Origin: an uncultured Actinomycetes bacterium
Lineage (GTDB): Bacteria; Actinomycetota; Thermoleophilia; Solirubrobacterales; 70-9
Assembly (NCBI GenBank): GCA_946886425.1
Contig: CAMPIP010000168.1
Location: 1-5,279, forward strand
Reading direction: 5' to 3'
DNA length: 5,279 bases
The translations under genes were made by a program, and so were the position numbers. Every line of letters starts with the position of its first letter. Position 1 is the stretch's first letter. A model generated the notes under the pieces. That model was not told the origin of the DNA, did no database searches, and saw nothing but the letters and a program-made list of their open reading frames with translations. Below, in pieces: positions 1 to 5,279 of the stretch.

Positions 1-234
1 GCCCCGCCCTACCCCGGCAAGCTCGGCCGGGTCGGCCTGGCGGCGCTCTCGGTGCCGGCGGTGCGAAGCGACCCCGCCGAGCGCACCGTCGCCCTCGCCG
101 GGGCGAGCCTCGGCCTCGACGCCGCCACCGCCCAGAGCCTCGAGGAGCTGTTCGCGAAGCCGCAGGGCAAAGCCGGCGTCTTCTCGGCCGGGGAAGCGCT
201 CGGCACCGTCTCCCTGGTGGCGCAGGGGCAATAG
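1..234 (+). CDS. C-terminal fragment of an unidentified protein, possibly HtaA-like (5' end outside window)
   Basis: Frame 1 is open from the first base to a TAG stop at 232-234, giving 77 visible residues. The gene must begin upstream: the first in-frame GTG (52) has no ribosome binding site and the coding pattern continues 5' of it. The tail has an alternating hydrophobic pattern suggesting beta strands, then a helix-like stretch with SLEELFAKPQGK, and ends GEALGTVSLVAQGQ. There are no cysteines and no membrane segment in the visible part. The tail resembles, from memory, the C-termini of HtaA-domain secreted proteins of Solirubrobacterales. The C-terminal domain of a D-Ala-D-Ala carboxypeptidase is a weaker alternative because of the GEALGTVSL turn. 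The coding call is sure; the family is a guess. The next gene starts 17 nt after the stop, so the two could be co-transcribed. Confidence 0.7.
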   Translation, partial: APPYPGKLGRVGLAALSVPAVRSDPAERTVALAGASLGLDAATAQSLEELFAKPQGKAGVFSAGEALGTVSLVAQGQ

Positions 235-251
235 GGAGCCGCGGTGCGCTC

Positions 252-1466
252 ATGCGAATCGAAGAGTCCCGCAGCGGCTTTGCCTCCGCCTCGGCTCGGC
301 CGGCCCGTCCCGAGCTGCTCGCCCGCCTGCGCGAGCGCCGCGCCGAGATCGAAGCGGCGACCCTGACCCGGATCATGGCCGTCCCCGACCAAAGCCCCGT
401 CGCCAACTACACCGAGGCCTTCCGCACCGCGATCTCCGCCGCTCTTGACTTCGCCCTGGCCGAGCTCGGCCAAAGCGGCCGCGACCCCGCCCCGGTCCCC
501 CTCGAGCTGCTCCTGCAGACCCGCGTCGCCGCCCGCAACGGCGTCGAGCTCGACACCGTCCTGCGCCGCTACCTAGCCTCCTACAACCTCTTCACCGACT
601 TCCTGATCGAGGAGGCCGGCCGTCCCCCGGAGGTGAAGGGCGCCGCCCTGGCCTCGCTGCTGCGCGCCCAGGCCGCCCTCTTTGATCGGATGCTGGCGGC
701 GATCGCCGAGGAGTACCGCCGCGAGGCCACCCGCCCGAGCTCCTCTGAGCAGCGCCGCGCCGCCCTGGTCGGTCGCCTGCTCCTCGGCGAGCTGCTCGAC
801 CCCTCGATCCTCGCCGCCGAGTTCGCCTATGAGCTCGACCAGCACCACCTCGGCGCCACCGCCTTTGGGATCGAAGCCGCCGAGGCGCTCGGGCAGGCGG
901 CCCGCAGCCTCGGGCTGGCGAGCATGCTGGTCCGCCGCGGGGAGGACTCGGTCTGGGCCTGGTTCGGCTCCCGCCAGGCGCTCGACTCCGAGCGGCTGCG
1001 CGAGCGCCTCGCCCCCCAGCTCCCACCCGGCCTGGCCCTGGCGCTGGGGGAGCCCGGGGCGGGCCTTGAGGCCTGGCGGCTCAGCCACCGCCAGGCGCTC
1101 GCGGCGCTGCCGATCGCCCTGCGCGAACCGGGGGCGCCGGTCCGCTACGCGGCGGTCGCCCTGCAGGCCTCGATGCTGCGCGACGAGGTCCTGGTCGCCT
1201 CCCTGCGCGAGCTCTACCTGGTGCCGCTCGCCCAGATGCGCGACGGGGGAGAGCTGGCCCGCGAGACCCTGCGCGCCTACTTCGAGGCCAACCGCAACGT
1301 CTCCTCGACGGCGGCGGCGCTGGGGGTGAGCCGGCCGACGGTCTCCAGCCGGCTCGGGGCGATCGAGGAGGCGCTGGGATTCCACCCCGCCGCGGTCGCC
1401 CAGCAGCTCACCCTGGCCCTGCAGGTCGGGGAGCTGCTGCCCGCCTTTAAACCTGCAGGAAGGTGA
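252..1466 (+). CDS. PucR/CdaR-family helix-turn-helix transcriptional regulator
   Basis: This encodes a 404-residue cytoplasmic DNA-binding protein, a normal length for the family. Residues about 20-160 are helical and resemble the RsbRD-type N-terminal sensing domain often found in actinobacterial PucR-like regulators. Residues about 180-300 look like the degenerate GGDEF-like CdaR domain, including a GEPGAGLEAWRLSHRQAL segment near residues 266-283. Residues about 334-378 form the C-terminal helix-turn-helix, with LRAYFEANRNVSSTAAALG followed by VSRPTVSSRLGAIEEALGF, the hallmark of this family. The ATG at 252 is preceded by AGGGAG at 233-238, which overlaps the previous stop codon. The signal it senses cannot be read from sequence. 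It lies directly upstream of, and in the same direction as, the secreted protein gene at 1566, a plausible target. Its codons are strongly G/C-ending. Family assignment is confident; ligand and targets are unknown. Confidence 0.9.
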   Translation: MRIEESRSGFASASARPARPELLARLRERRAEIEAATLTRIMAVPDQSPVANYTEAFRTAISAALDFALAELGQSGRDPAPVPLELLLQTRVAARNGVELDTVLRRYLASYNLFTDFLIEEAGRPPEVKGAALASLLRAQAALFDRMLAAIAEEYRREATRPSSSEQRRAALVGRLLLGELLDPSILAAEFAYELDQHHLGATAFGIEAAEALGQAARSLGLASMLVRRGEDSVWAWFGSRQALDSERLRERLAPQLPPGLALALGEPGAGLEAWRLSHRQALAALPIALREPGAPVRYAAVALQASMLRDEVLVASLRELYLVPLAQMRDGGELARETLRAYFEANRNVSSTAAALGVSRPTVSSRLGAIEEALGFHPAAVAQQLTLALQVGELLPAFKPAGR

Positions 1467-1474
1467 GGAGAACA

Positions 1475-1506
1475 TTGACACAGTGACGTAGTAAACAGTG
1501 ACACAG
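1475..1506 (+). promoter_or_regulatory. TGACnnAG direct repeats upstream of the secreted protein gene
   Basis: Three copies of TGACnnAG occur in 31 bp: TGACACAG at 1476-1483, TGACGTAG at 1484-1491 and TGACACAG at 1499-1506. The octamer ACAGTGAC is also repeated at 1480-1487 and 1495-1502. A perfect TTGACA (-35-like) sits at 1475-1480, but I see no convincing -10 hexamer 16-18 nt downstream. The repeats lie in the 99-bp gap between the PucR-like gene and the secreted protein gene, as expected for an activator or repressor site. Which protein binds, if any, is inference. Confidence 0.4.
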
Positions 1507-1536
1507 GGTGGTTGGATGACGGTCAGGAAAACATAA

Positions 1537-1554
1537 CGGTGACACTCGTCACCG
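1537..1554 (+). promoter_or_regulatory. Stem-loop immediately upstream of the ribosome binding site
   Basis: CGGTGAC (1537-1543) and GTCACCG (1548-1554) form a perfect 7-bp inverted repeat with a 4-nt loop, ACTC. The right arm ends one base before the AAGGGAG ribosome binding site (1555-1561) of the gene starting at 1566. In mRNA this would be a small leader hairpin next to the Shine-Dalgarno site; in DNA it could be a short operator. It lacks a T-tract, so it is not a terminator. Confidence 0.45.
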
Positions 1555-1565
1555 AAGGGAGAAAC

Positions 1566-2723
1566 ATGACTCGTATCAAGACTCTGGGGTTGGCCCTGGT
1601 GGCTGCTCTGGCGCTGTGTGCTGTCGCCGGTGCGGCGACCGCTTCGGCGGGGTATTACGTCGTCACCGGCGGCGGCGGCTTCACCGCGCAACGGATCACG
1701 CAGCAGTACACCCAGCCGGGAGGCATTGCCGCAGACTGTCCGAGCGGTGGTGCCTTCGCTGGTTCTGTCGCCTATCTCGACAAGAGCCTCGGCGGTGTGC
1801 CATCGGACCTGAGCTGCACCTCCAGCAACGAAGGAGCTGTCAGCTGGAAATGGAACGGCTGCGCGGTCAACCTGCAGCCGGGCAACGACGGCGACCCCCT
1901 AATGGGGACCCTCTCGATCAGCGGCTGTGGATCGGTTCAGCTCAACAGCGCCAGCTGTGAAAAGCGGATCGCGCCCCAGAGCATTCCGGCCAGGTTCTAC
2001 AACGAAAGCGGATCGGTCCGGGTAACGGCCGAAGGCACCCTCTACTATTCGGTGGTGAAATCTGGTGGATTCTGCAAAAACGGAGTCATCAACTACACCG
2101 GGGAATGGAAAGTGTTCCCCTATAACGGTGGTTGGATCGGCGCGTTCTCGGGCAAGGTCGGGCTATTCCACGCAGGGAACCAGTTCTCTGCCGAAACGCC
2201 GGCCTATCCGGTCAGCGTGAGCGGCAGCCAGGTTCCGTCCGAACATCACAACATGACTCTCCCTGGCGGTCGGCAGCTGAGATGCGAAAGCATTGAGCTC
2301 AGCGGCTCGCTCAGTGGTCCCTCGGCGACGATCGACCTCGCACCGCAGTACACGAATTGTGAGCTGTATATCGGCGAAACCGTTCTGCCGGCGACGGTCG
2401 ACGCCAGCGCCTGCGATTACCGCCTTGGCAGCGGTGCTCTCAGCATCCTCTGTCAGAGCGAAAGCGACGCGATCGTGATCTCCGGATACATGCCTGAAGA
2501 AGAAGCTGTTCCCCTGTGCGTCTATCGGGTGACTCCGCAGTCCGGGCTCTCGAGCGTGGAAACCACCAACGTCGGTGCCGGCGCCGAAGCCGGCGTCCAA
2601 GTTCAGTTCAGCGTCAGCAACATCAGCGTCACGAGGGCCTCTGGCAGGATCGGAACCTGTGGTGCTGTGAAAACCACGTCCACCTACTCCGGCAGCTCGG
2701 TCCTGTACGGAGTGATGGAATAG
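1566..2723 (+). CDS. Secreted 12-cysteine protein made of two six-cysteine modules, function unknown
   Basis: This encodes 385 residues. The ATG at 1566 is chosen because AAGGGAG lies at 1555-1561 and the product then begins with a textbook signal peptide: MTRIK, a hydrophobic core, and TASA before a likely cut after residue 28. The mature part is rich in Gly, Ser, Thr and Val, probably beta structure, with 12 cysteines at 58, 84, 99, 121, 131, 170, 240, 265, 283, 296, 318 and 365. The first six and last six occur in equivalent contexts (PGGx4C; GTLSISGC versus GALSILC; CEKRIAPQS versus CVYRVTPQS), so the protein is an internal duplication, roughly residues 34-186 and 215-385. There is no cell-wall anchor, lipobox or catalytic motif. 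The second half matches, by memory, a family of exported hypothetical proteins common in Solirubrobacterales. Codon use looks less G/C-biased than in the neighbouring genes. Six disulfides are likely but unproven. Confidence 0.88.
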   Translation: MTRIKTLGLALVAALALCAVAGAATASAGYYVVTGGGGFTAQRITQQYTQPGGIAADCPSGGAFAGSVAYLDKSLGGVPSDLSCTSSNEGAVSWKWNGCAVNLQPGNDGDPLMGTLSISGCGSVQLNSASCEKRIAPQSIPARFYNESGSVRVTAEGTLYYSVVKSGGFCKNGVINYTGEWKVFPYNGGWIGAFSGKVGLFHAGNQFSAETPAYPVSVSGSQVPSEHHNMTLPGGRQLRCESIELSGSLSGPSATIDLAPQYTNCELYIGETVLPATVDASACDYRLGSGALSILCQSESDAIVISGYMPEEEAVPLCVYRVTPQSGLSSVETTNVGAGAEAGVQVQFSVSNISVTRASGRIGTCGAVKTTSTYSGSSVLYGVME

Positions 2724-2746
2724 GGCTCTCTCAGCGGACCTTGATG

Positions 2747-2782
2747 ATGAGCCGCGGGCTTTGGTCCGCGGCTCATATTTTT
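2747..2782 (+). terminator. Intrinsic terminator of the secreted protein gene
   Basis: ATGAGCCGCGG (2747-2757) pairs perfectly with CCGCGGCTCAT (2766-2776) across an 8-nt loop, followed by ATTTTT (2777-2782). The 11-bp GC-rich stem with a T-run starts 23 nt after the TAG at 2721-2723, so it ends that transcript and insulates the downstream TetR gene. Confidence 0.9.
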
Positions 2783-2982
2783 CGGCTCGGCGAAGGTTTC
2801 GATCGAGAGCAGGGTTGGCGCCGACATCGAACCAGCCGCCACCGCCTACGGGGCGAAGGAGCGACCACCCACGACCCCGACGGCCGCCGCCGCTCCATCC
2901 CCGCCGTCGCCTAGCCAAACCCCACAGGAAGGCTAGGCGCTCGAAGCTGCTCGGCCCGCTACGAAAAACATCTACTCCGTTT
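2783..2982. other. Non-coding gap between terminator and TetR gene
   Basis: I find no supported gene here. One plus-strand frame is stop-free from 2751 to a TAG at 2934-2936 and would read as a Pro/Ala/Thr-rich tail ending PSPPSPSQTPQEG, but it has no start codon and runs through the terminator hairpin. It could be a decayed gene end or just GC-rich noise. The 3' part holds the inverted repeat listed separately, and the promoter of the TetR gene should lie near 2940-2982, though no clear -35/-10 pair is visible. Confidence 0.5.
2908..2939. repeat. Inverted repeat with 9-bp arms upstream of the TetR gene
   Basis: CGCCTAGCC (2908-2916) and GGCTAGGCG (2931-2939) are perfect inverted copies with a 14-nt loop. 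There is no T-tract on either strand, so a terminator role is not supported. It lies 59 bp before the TetR start, a possible operator or a remnant structure. Confidence 0.45.
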
Positions 2983-3013
2983 AGGAACGCTCACTATCAT
3001 GGCAAGCGTTCCT
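2983..3013. promoter_or_regulatory. Perfect inverted repeat spanning the RBS and start codon of the TetR gene (candidate autoregulatory operator)
   Basis: AGGAACGCT (2983-2991) and AGCGTTCCT (3005-3013) are perfect 9-bp inverted arms around a 13-nt spacer, with the ATG (2999-3001) inside the spacer and the AGGAA ribosome binding site (2983-2987) inside the left arm. A two-fold symmetric site at the gene's own start is the usual arrangement for a self-repressing TetR protein. In RNA the same bases could form a hairpin hiding the ribosome binding site. A TATCAT at 2995-3000 is -10-like but lacks a good -35. Confidence 0.55.
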
Positions 3014-3634
3014 GTGAAGGCGCTCGAGCAAGAGCCGATCCAAAGACTGCCGGCCGGTTCCCACGGCATCCCGGCCGAGGTCGTTGCCCTCAACCAGCGC
3101 GAACGGCTGATCTCGGCGATCGCGGAGGTCTGCGCGGAGAAGGGCTACGCCGAGATCGCCGTCGCCGACGTCGTCCGGCGCGCCGGGGTCTCCACCGCCA
3201 CCTTCTACAAGCGCTTCAGCGGCAAACGCGACTGCATGCTGGCCGCCCATGAGGAGCTTTCCGAACGGCTGCTCGAGGAGGTCGACCGGGTCTGCGCCGC
3301 CGCGTCGGACTGGGAGGGCGGAGTAAGGGCCGCAATCGCCAACGTGCTCGGGCTGCTCGCGGCCGACGCGCCGACGGCGCGGCTGCTCACCGTCGAGATC
3401 CTCGCCCTCGGGCCCGAGGGCGCGACCCGCCACGCCGCCATGATCGAGTCACTCGCCGCCCGCCTGCGCGCCGCCCGCGGTCCCAGCCGCGACCCCGAGT
3501 CGCCACTCTCCGCCTGGGCCACGGTCGCCGCGATCGCCGCCCTCGTCGGCAAGGTGGTAATGGACGCCGAAGCCCCCGCGCTGCCGGCCTTCGAGGACGA
3601 GCTGGTCACGCTCGTCCTCGCACCGCGCCGGTAG
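2999..3634 (+). CDS. TetR/AcrR-family transcriptional regulator
   Basis: This encodes a 211-residue DNA-binding protein, a typical size for the family. An N-terminal arm (residues 1-33, with RLPAGSHGIPAEVV) precedes the TetR_N domain at about residues 34-82. The signature is clear: RERLISAIAEVCAEKGYAEI, then VADVVRRAGVSTATFYKRF and GKRDCM, with the recognition helix near residues 64-72. The remaining C-terminal half is helical and is expected to bind a ligand and dimerise; its specificity is not readable. The ATG at 2999 is supported by AGGAA at 2983-2987; an in-frame GTG at 3014 is an alternative without a ribosome binding site. No co-directional target gene is in view, and the gene is convergent with the secreted protein gene ending at 3659, only 24 bp away. 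The inverted repeat across the start suggests autoregulation. Confidence 0.92.
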   Translation: MASVPVKALEQEPIQRLPAGSHGIPAEVVALNQRERLISAIAEVCAEKGYAEIAVADVVRRAGVSTATFYKRFSGKRDCMLAAHEELSERLLEEVDRVCAAASDWEGGVRAAIANVLGLLAADAPTARLLTVEILALGPEGATRHAAMIESLAARLRAARGPSRDPESPLSAWATVAAIAALVGKVVMDAEAPALPAFEDELVTLVLAPRR

Positions 3635-3658
3635 GTCAAAGCTCGGCTGGGCGGCGGC

Positions 3659-4411
3659 TCACCCCTTCGGCCTGCAGGTACGCACAACCGTCGCCGAGGC
3701 CTTCGTCCCGTCGCTGAACTTCGCCATCCCGTGCGCCTGCAGCTTGCGGTCGGTGCACTTGGCGGTGAGGACGCCGCGCTTGGTGATGTTCAGGTTGAAC
3801 GAGGTCACCGAGCCGCTGCCGCCGGCGATCTTCGGGATCGTCGCCACCGATTTCAGACCGTAGCGGCCGTTCTTGAACCGCTTGATCTTGATCGTGGTGA
3901 CGATCGCGGCCGGGGTGGGGACCGTGATGTAGGCATGTAGGAAGAGCGTCGTCTTGCCGCCGCGCTTGCCGCCGTTGAACAGGTACAGCGGGCTGTTGAC
4001 GGGAATCGGCGCCTGTTCGGGGAACTGGATCTCCGCCTTGGCGGTGCCGGTGCCGATGATCGCCTTCCGGCACGCCGCTTTGGCCCCGGCGCTGTCCCGG
4101 GACTGGAGCTGCCCCGACCTGCAGGTCGGCACGCCCTTGACGTCGATCCCGGCGTTCTTGTCCGCTTCGAGGACGAATTCCTTCAGGGCCGGCGGATGAC
4201 TGCCGTCGAGCGTCCTGATCTTCCCCGAGATGTTGAACTTGATCGGCGTCGGCTTCGTCTTCGAGAGCTTCTTCGGCGTGAAGCCCCCGTTGAAGGTCAG
4301 TTCGAGGTTGCCGGCGCGGACCTTGACCGGCTTCTCCGCAACGGCGGCCCCTGCCACCGTCAAGGCGACCACGGCCATGAGAACGGCGGCGATCGAGAGT
4401 TGCTTGCGCAT
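3659..4411 (-). CDS. Secreted basic four-cysteine protein, paralog A, function unknown
   Basis: This encodes 250 residues. The ATG at 4411 is preceded on the minus strand by AAAAGGAG (4420-4427), 8 nt away, and gives a clear signal peptide: MRKQ, a hydrophobic core, then AGAAVA with a likely cut after residue 25. A start at 4543 would bury this behind 44 charged, non-conserved residues and is rejected. The mature protein is lysine-rich and largely beta-like. Four cysteines (97, 114, 219, 246) are all conserved in the neighbouring paralog, suggesting two disulfides. Conserved blocks include FTPKKLSKTK (44-53), TLDG.HPPALKE (67-78), IQFPEQAPIPV (128-138), HAYITVPTPAAIVTT (159-173) and PKIAGGSGSV (193-202). 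I recognise the family as an exported hypothetical family of Solirubrobacterales but know no function, and see no catalytic motif or membrane anchor. Compared with the paralog it lacks eight residues before VLTAKC (214-219). Confidence 0.88.
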   Translation of the reverse strand: MRKQLSIAAVLMAVVALTVAGAAVAEKPVKVRAGNLELTFNGGFTPKKLSKTKPTPIKFNISGKIRTLDGSHPPALKEFVLEADKNAGIDVKGVPTCRSGQLQSRDSAGAKAACRKAIIGTGTAKAEIQFPEQAPIPVNSPLYLFNGGKRGGKTTLFLHAYITVPTPAAIVTTIKIKRFKNGRYGLKSVATIPKIAGGSGSVTSFNLNITKRGVLTAKCTDRKLQAHGMAKFSDGTKASATVVRTCRPKG

Positions 4412-4459
4412 GTCCCTAGCTCCTTTTCTCGACCCTGCGCTTCCTCCCTGGCGGCAAGC

Positions 4460-4485
4460 GAAGGGCGGCCATGTGGCCGCCCTTC
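4460..4485 (-). other. Stem-loop in the leader of paralog A
   Basis: GAAGGGCGGCC (4460-4470) and GGCCGCCCTTC (4475-4485) form a perfect 11-bp stem with a 4-nt loop, 48 nt upstream of the ATG at 4411. No T-tract follows on either strand, so it is not a standard terminator. It shares the GGGCGGCC core with the terminator at 4547-4574. It may be a leader structure, a second weak terminator, or a member of a repeated palindrome family. Confidence 0.6.
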
Positions 4486-4524
4486 CTATTCCCGCTTGAT
4501 CTGGAGGCGAAACGCGTGCCCGAT

Positions 4525-4540
4525 CGCCCGGCCTCGGGCG
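4525..4540. repeat. Short GC-rich inverted repeat between the paralogs
   Basis: CGCCCG (4525-4530) and CGGGCG (4535-4540) are inverted arms with a 4-nt loop, directly beyond the T-tract of the paralog B terminator. In DNA this GC-rich, 6-bp arms can arise by chance; it is listed because it continues the run of stem-loops in this gap. Confidence 0.3.
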
Positions 4541-4574
4541 CAAAGAAAAGGGGCGGCCTCTCGGCCGCCCCTTT
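4541..4574 (-). terminator. Intrinsic terminator of paralog B
   Basis: On the minus strand a perfect 12-bp stem (AAAGGGGCGGCC at 4574-4563 with its complement at 4558-4547) closes a 4-nt loop and runs into TTTTCTTTG. It begins 49 nt after the stop codon at 4624-4626. It should stop transcription before paralog A, so the two paralogs are probably separate transcription units despite their shared direction. Confidence 0.85.
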
Positions 4575-4623
4575 CACCTTGCCTGTCCTGAGAAGTACTC
4601 GGGACGAGACTCCGGCTAGGTGT

Positions 4624-5279
4624 CTACTTCTTGCCCGTGCAGGTGCGGACGACCTCACCGGTCGCGCGGGTGCCGTCGGCGAAGACAGCGGTGCCCTTGG
4701 CCTGCAGCTTGCCGTCGGGGCACTTGGCGGTCAGAACACTGACCTTCTTGCCCTTGTAGGTGAATTTTTTGTCGATGTGCAGGTTGAACGAGAGCACCGA
4801 ACCGCTGCCGCCGGCGATCTTCGGGACCGAGGCGACGGATTTGATGCCGTAGCGACCGTTCGGGTGCTTCTTGACCTTGACCGTGGTGACGATCGCGGCC
4901 GGGGTCGGGACGGTGATGTAGGCGTGGACGAACAGGGTCGTCGTGCCGCCCTTGACGCCGCCGTTGAAGAGGATCAGCGGGCTTTTCACCGGGATCGGCG
5001 CCTGTTCGGGGAACTGGATCTGCACGTCGGTCTTGCCTTCGCCGAGGATTGCGTCCTTGCAGATCGCTTTCGCGTGGGTGCTGTCCTGCGACTGCAGTTT
5101 CGACGACGTGCAGGCCGGGTAACCCTTGACGTTGATCGCGCCGTTCTTGTCGGTTTCGACGATGACTTCTTTCAGCGCCGGCGGGTGCGTGCCGTCGAGA
5201 GTCTTGATCTGGCCTTCGACGTCCAGCGCGATCGGCGTCAACTTCGTCTTCGAGAGCTTCTTCGGCGTGAAGCCGCCGT
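4624..5279 (-). CDS. Exported basic four-cysteine protein, paralog B, function unknown (5' end outside window)
   Basis: The frame is open from the window edge to a TAG at 4624-4626, showing 217 complete residues. The N-terminus and presumed signal peptide lie beyond base 5279: alignment to paralog A starts at its residue 41. A TTG at 5241 is an internal leucine, not a start. My hand alignment to paralog A gives 144 identities in 210 positions (about 69%), with all four cysteines aligned. Paralog B has eight extra residues, KFTYKGKK, ahead of VSVLTAKC. DNA identity is locally higher still, for example a 28-nt identical run at 4994-5021 and 4005-4032, so the copies are fairly recent or have exchanged sequence. 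It is lysine-rich like its neighbour, ends in TCTGKK and carries no visible enzymatic motif. An exported location is inferred from the paralog. The function is unknown. Confidence 0.88.
   Translation of the reverse strand, partial: GGFTPKKLSKTKLTPIALDVEGQIKTLDGTHPPALKEVIVETDKNGAINVKGYPACTSSKLQSQDSTHAKAICKDAILGEGKTDVQIQFPEQAPIPVKSPLILFNGGVKGGTTTLFVHAYITVPTPAAIVTTVKVKKHPNGRYGIKSVASVPKIAGGSGSVLSFNLHIDKKFTYKGKKVSVLTAKCPDGKLQAKGTAVFADGTRATGEVVRTCTGKK

Noticed and set aside
9..473. Minus-strand open frame across the first two genes
   Set aside because: The product is Ala/Gly/Arg-rich with no family resemblance, and it spans two plus-strand coding regions; it is a GC-rich shadow.
1512..1565. TTG start that would extend the secreted protein by 18 residues
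   Set aside because: It has no ribosome binding site, adds residues ahead of a perfect signal peptide, and would put the leader hairpin and the strong AAGGGAG inside the coding region.
573..1691. Long minus-strand open frame (372 codons) opposite the PucR-like gene
   Set aside because: It mirrors the codon periodicity of the well-recognised plus-strand regulator, its product is low-complexity Arg/Gly/Gln-rich, and it runs through the intergenic region into the next gene.
2163..2918. Minus-strand open frame of 251 codons
   Set aside because: It covers the secreted protein gene antisense and its terminator, and its N-terminus is an Arg/Gly-rich low-complexity run.
2751..2936. Pro/Ala/Thr-rich open frame that looks like the tail of a gene
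   Set aside because: It has no start codon, passes through an intrinsic terminator, and such composition is easily produced by GC-rich non-coding DNA; kept only as a note in the intergenic entry.
2761..3252. Plus-strand open frame overlapping the TetR start
   Set aside because: It is a different frame from the clear TetR helix-turn-helix, with an Arg/Pro-rich product, and it starts inside a terminator loop.
4412..4543. 44-residue N-terminal extension of paralog A
   Set aside because: The strong AAAAGGAG and signal peptide fix the start at 4411; the extension encodes the leader hairpin and a non-conserved Arg-rich stretch.
1..5279. CRISPR arrays, tRNA/rRNA genes, transposases or a defence system
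   Set aside because: No regularly spaced repeats, tRNA-like folds, transposase-like frames or defence-gene motifs are visible; the repeats found are short operator- or terminator-like elements and a gene duplication.

Overview
High G+C, strongly G/C-ending codons and the protein types suggest a Thermoleophilia actinobacterium (Solirubrobacterales-like). The pointers are a PucR/CdaR-type regulator with an RsbRD-like N-terminus, a TetR protein with an RLPxGxHGIP-type N-terminal arm, and secreted proteins of families I associate with that class. This is recognition from memory, not a database search.

Layout. (1) 1-234 (+) is the C-terminal 77 residues of a protein that starts upstream, possibly an HtaA-like secreted protein. 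(2) 252-1466 (+) is a PucR/CdaR-family regulator, 17 nt downstream. (3) 1467-1565 is a leader and promoter region with TGACnnAG direct repeats and a hairpin against the ribosome binding site. (4) 1566-2723 (+) is a 385-residue secreted protein with 12 cysteines, built from two diverged copies of one six-cysteine module and closed by a clear intrinsic terminator at 2747-2782. (5) 2783-2998 is non-coding, with an inverted repeat at 2908-2939. (6) 2999-3634 (+) is a TetR-family regulator whose start codon lies inside a perfect 9-bp inverted repeat. (7) 3659-4411 (-) and 4624-5279 (-, N-terminus beyond the window) are tandem paralogous genes for basic four-cysteine proteins (the complete copy has a signal peptide), about 69% identical by hand alignment. 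They are separated by 212 bp holding several stem-loops, one of them a convincing terminator.

How the genes fit together. Two cytoplasmic one-component regulators sit among three or four genes for exported proteins of unknown function. The PucR-like regulator reads in the same direction as the six-cysteine protein gene, so control of one by the other is plausible but unproven. The TetR gene has no co-directional partner in view and is convergent with the paralog pair; its best candidate operator is its own start region. No RNA genes, CRISPR arrays, insertion sequences or attachment sites were seen. The points most worth a second look are the matched-cysteine duplication, the paralog array, and the palindrome over the TetR start.
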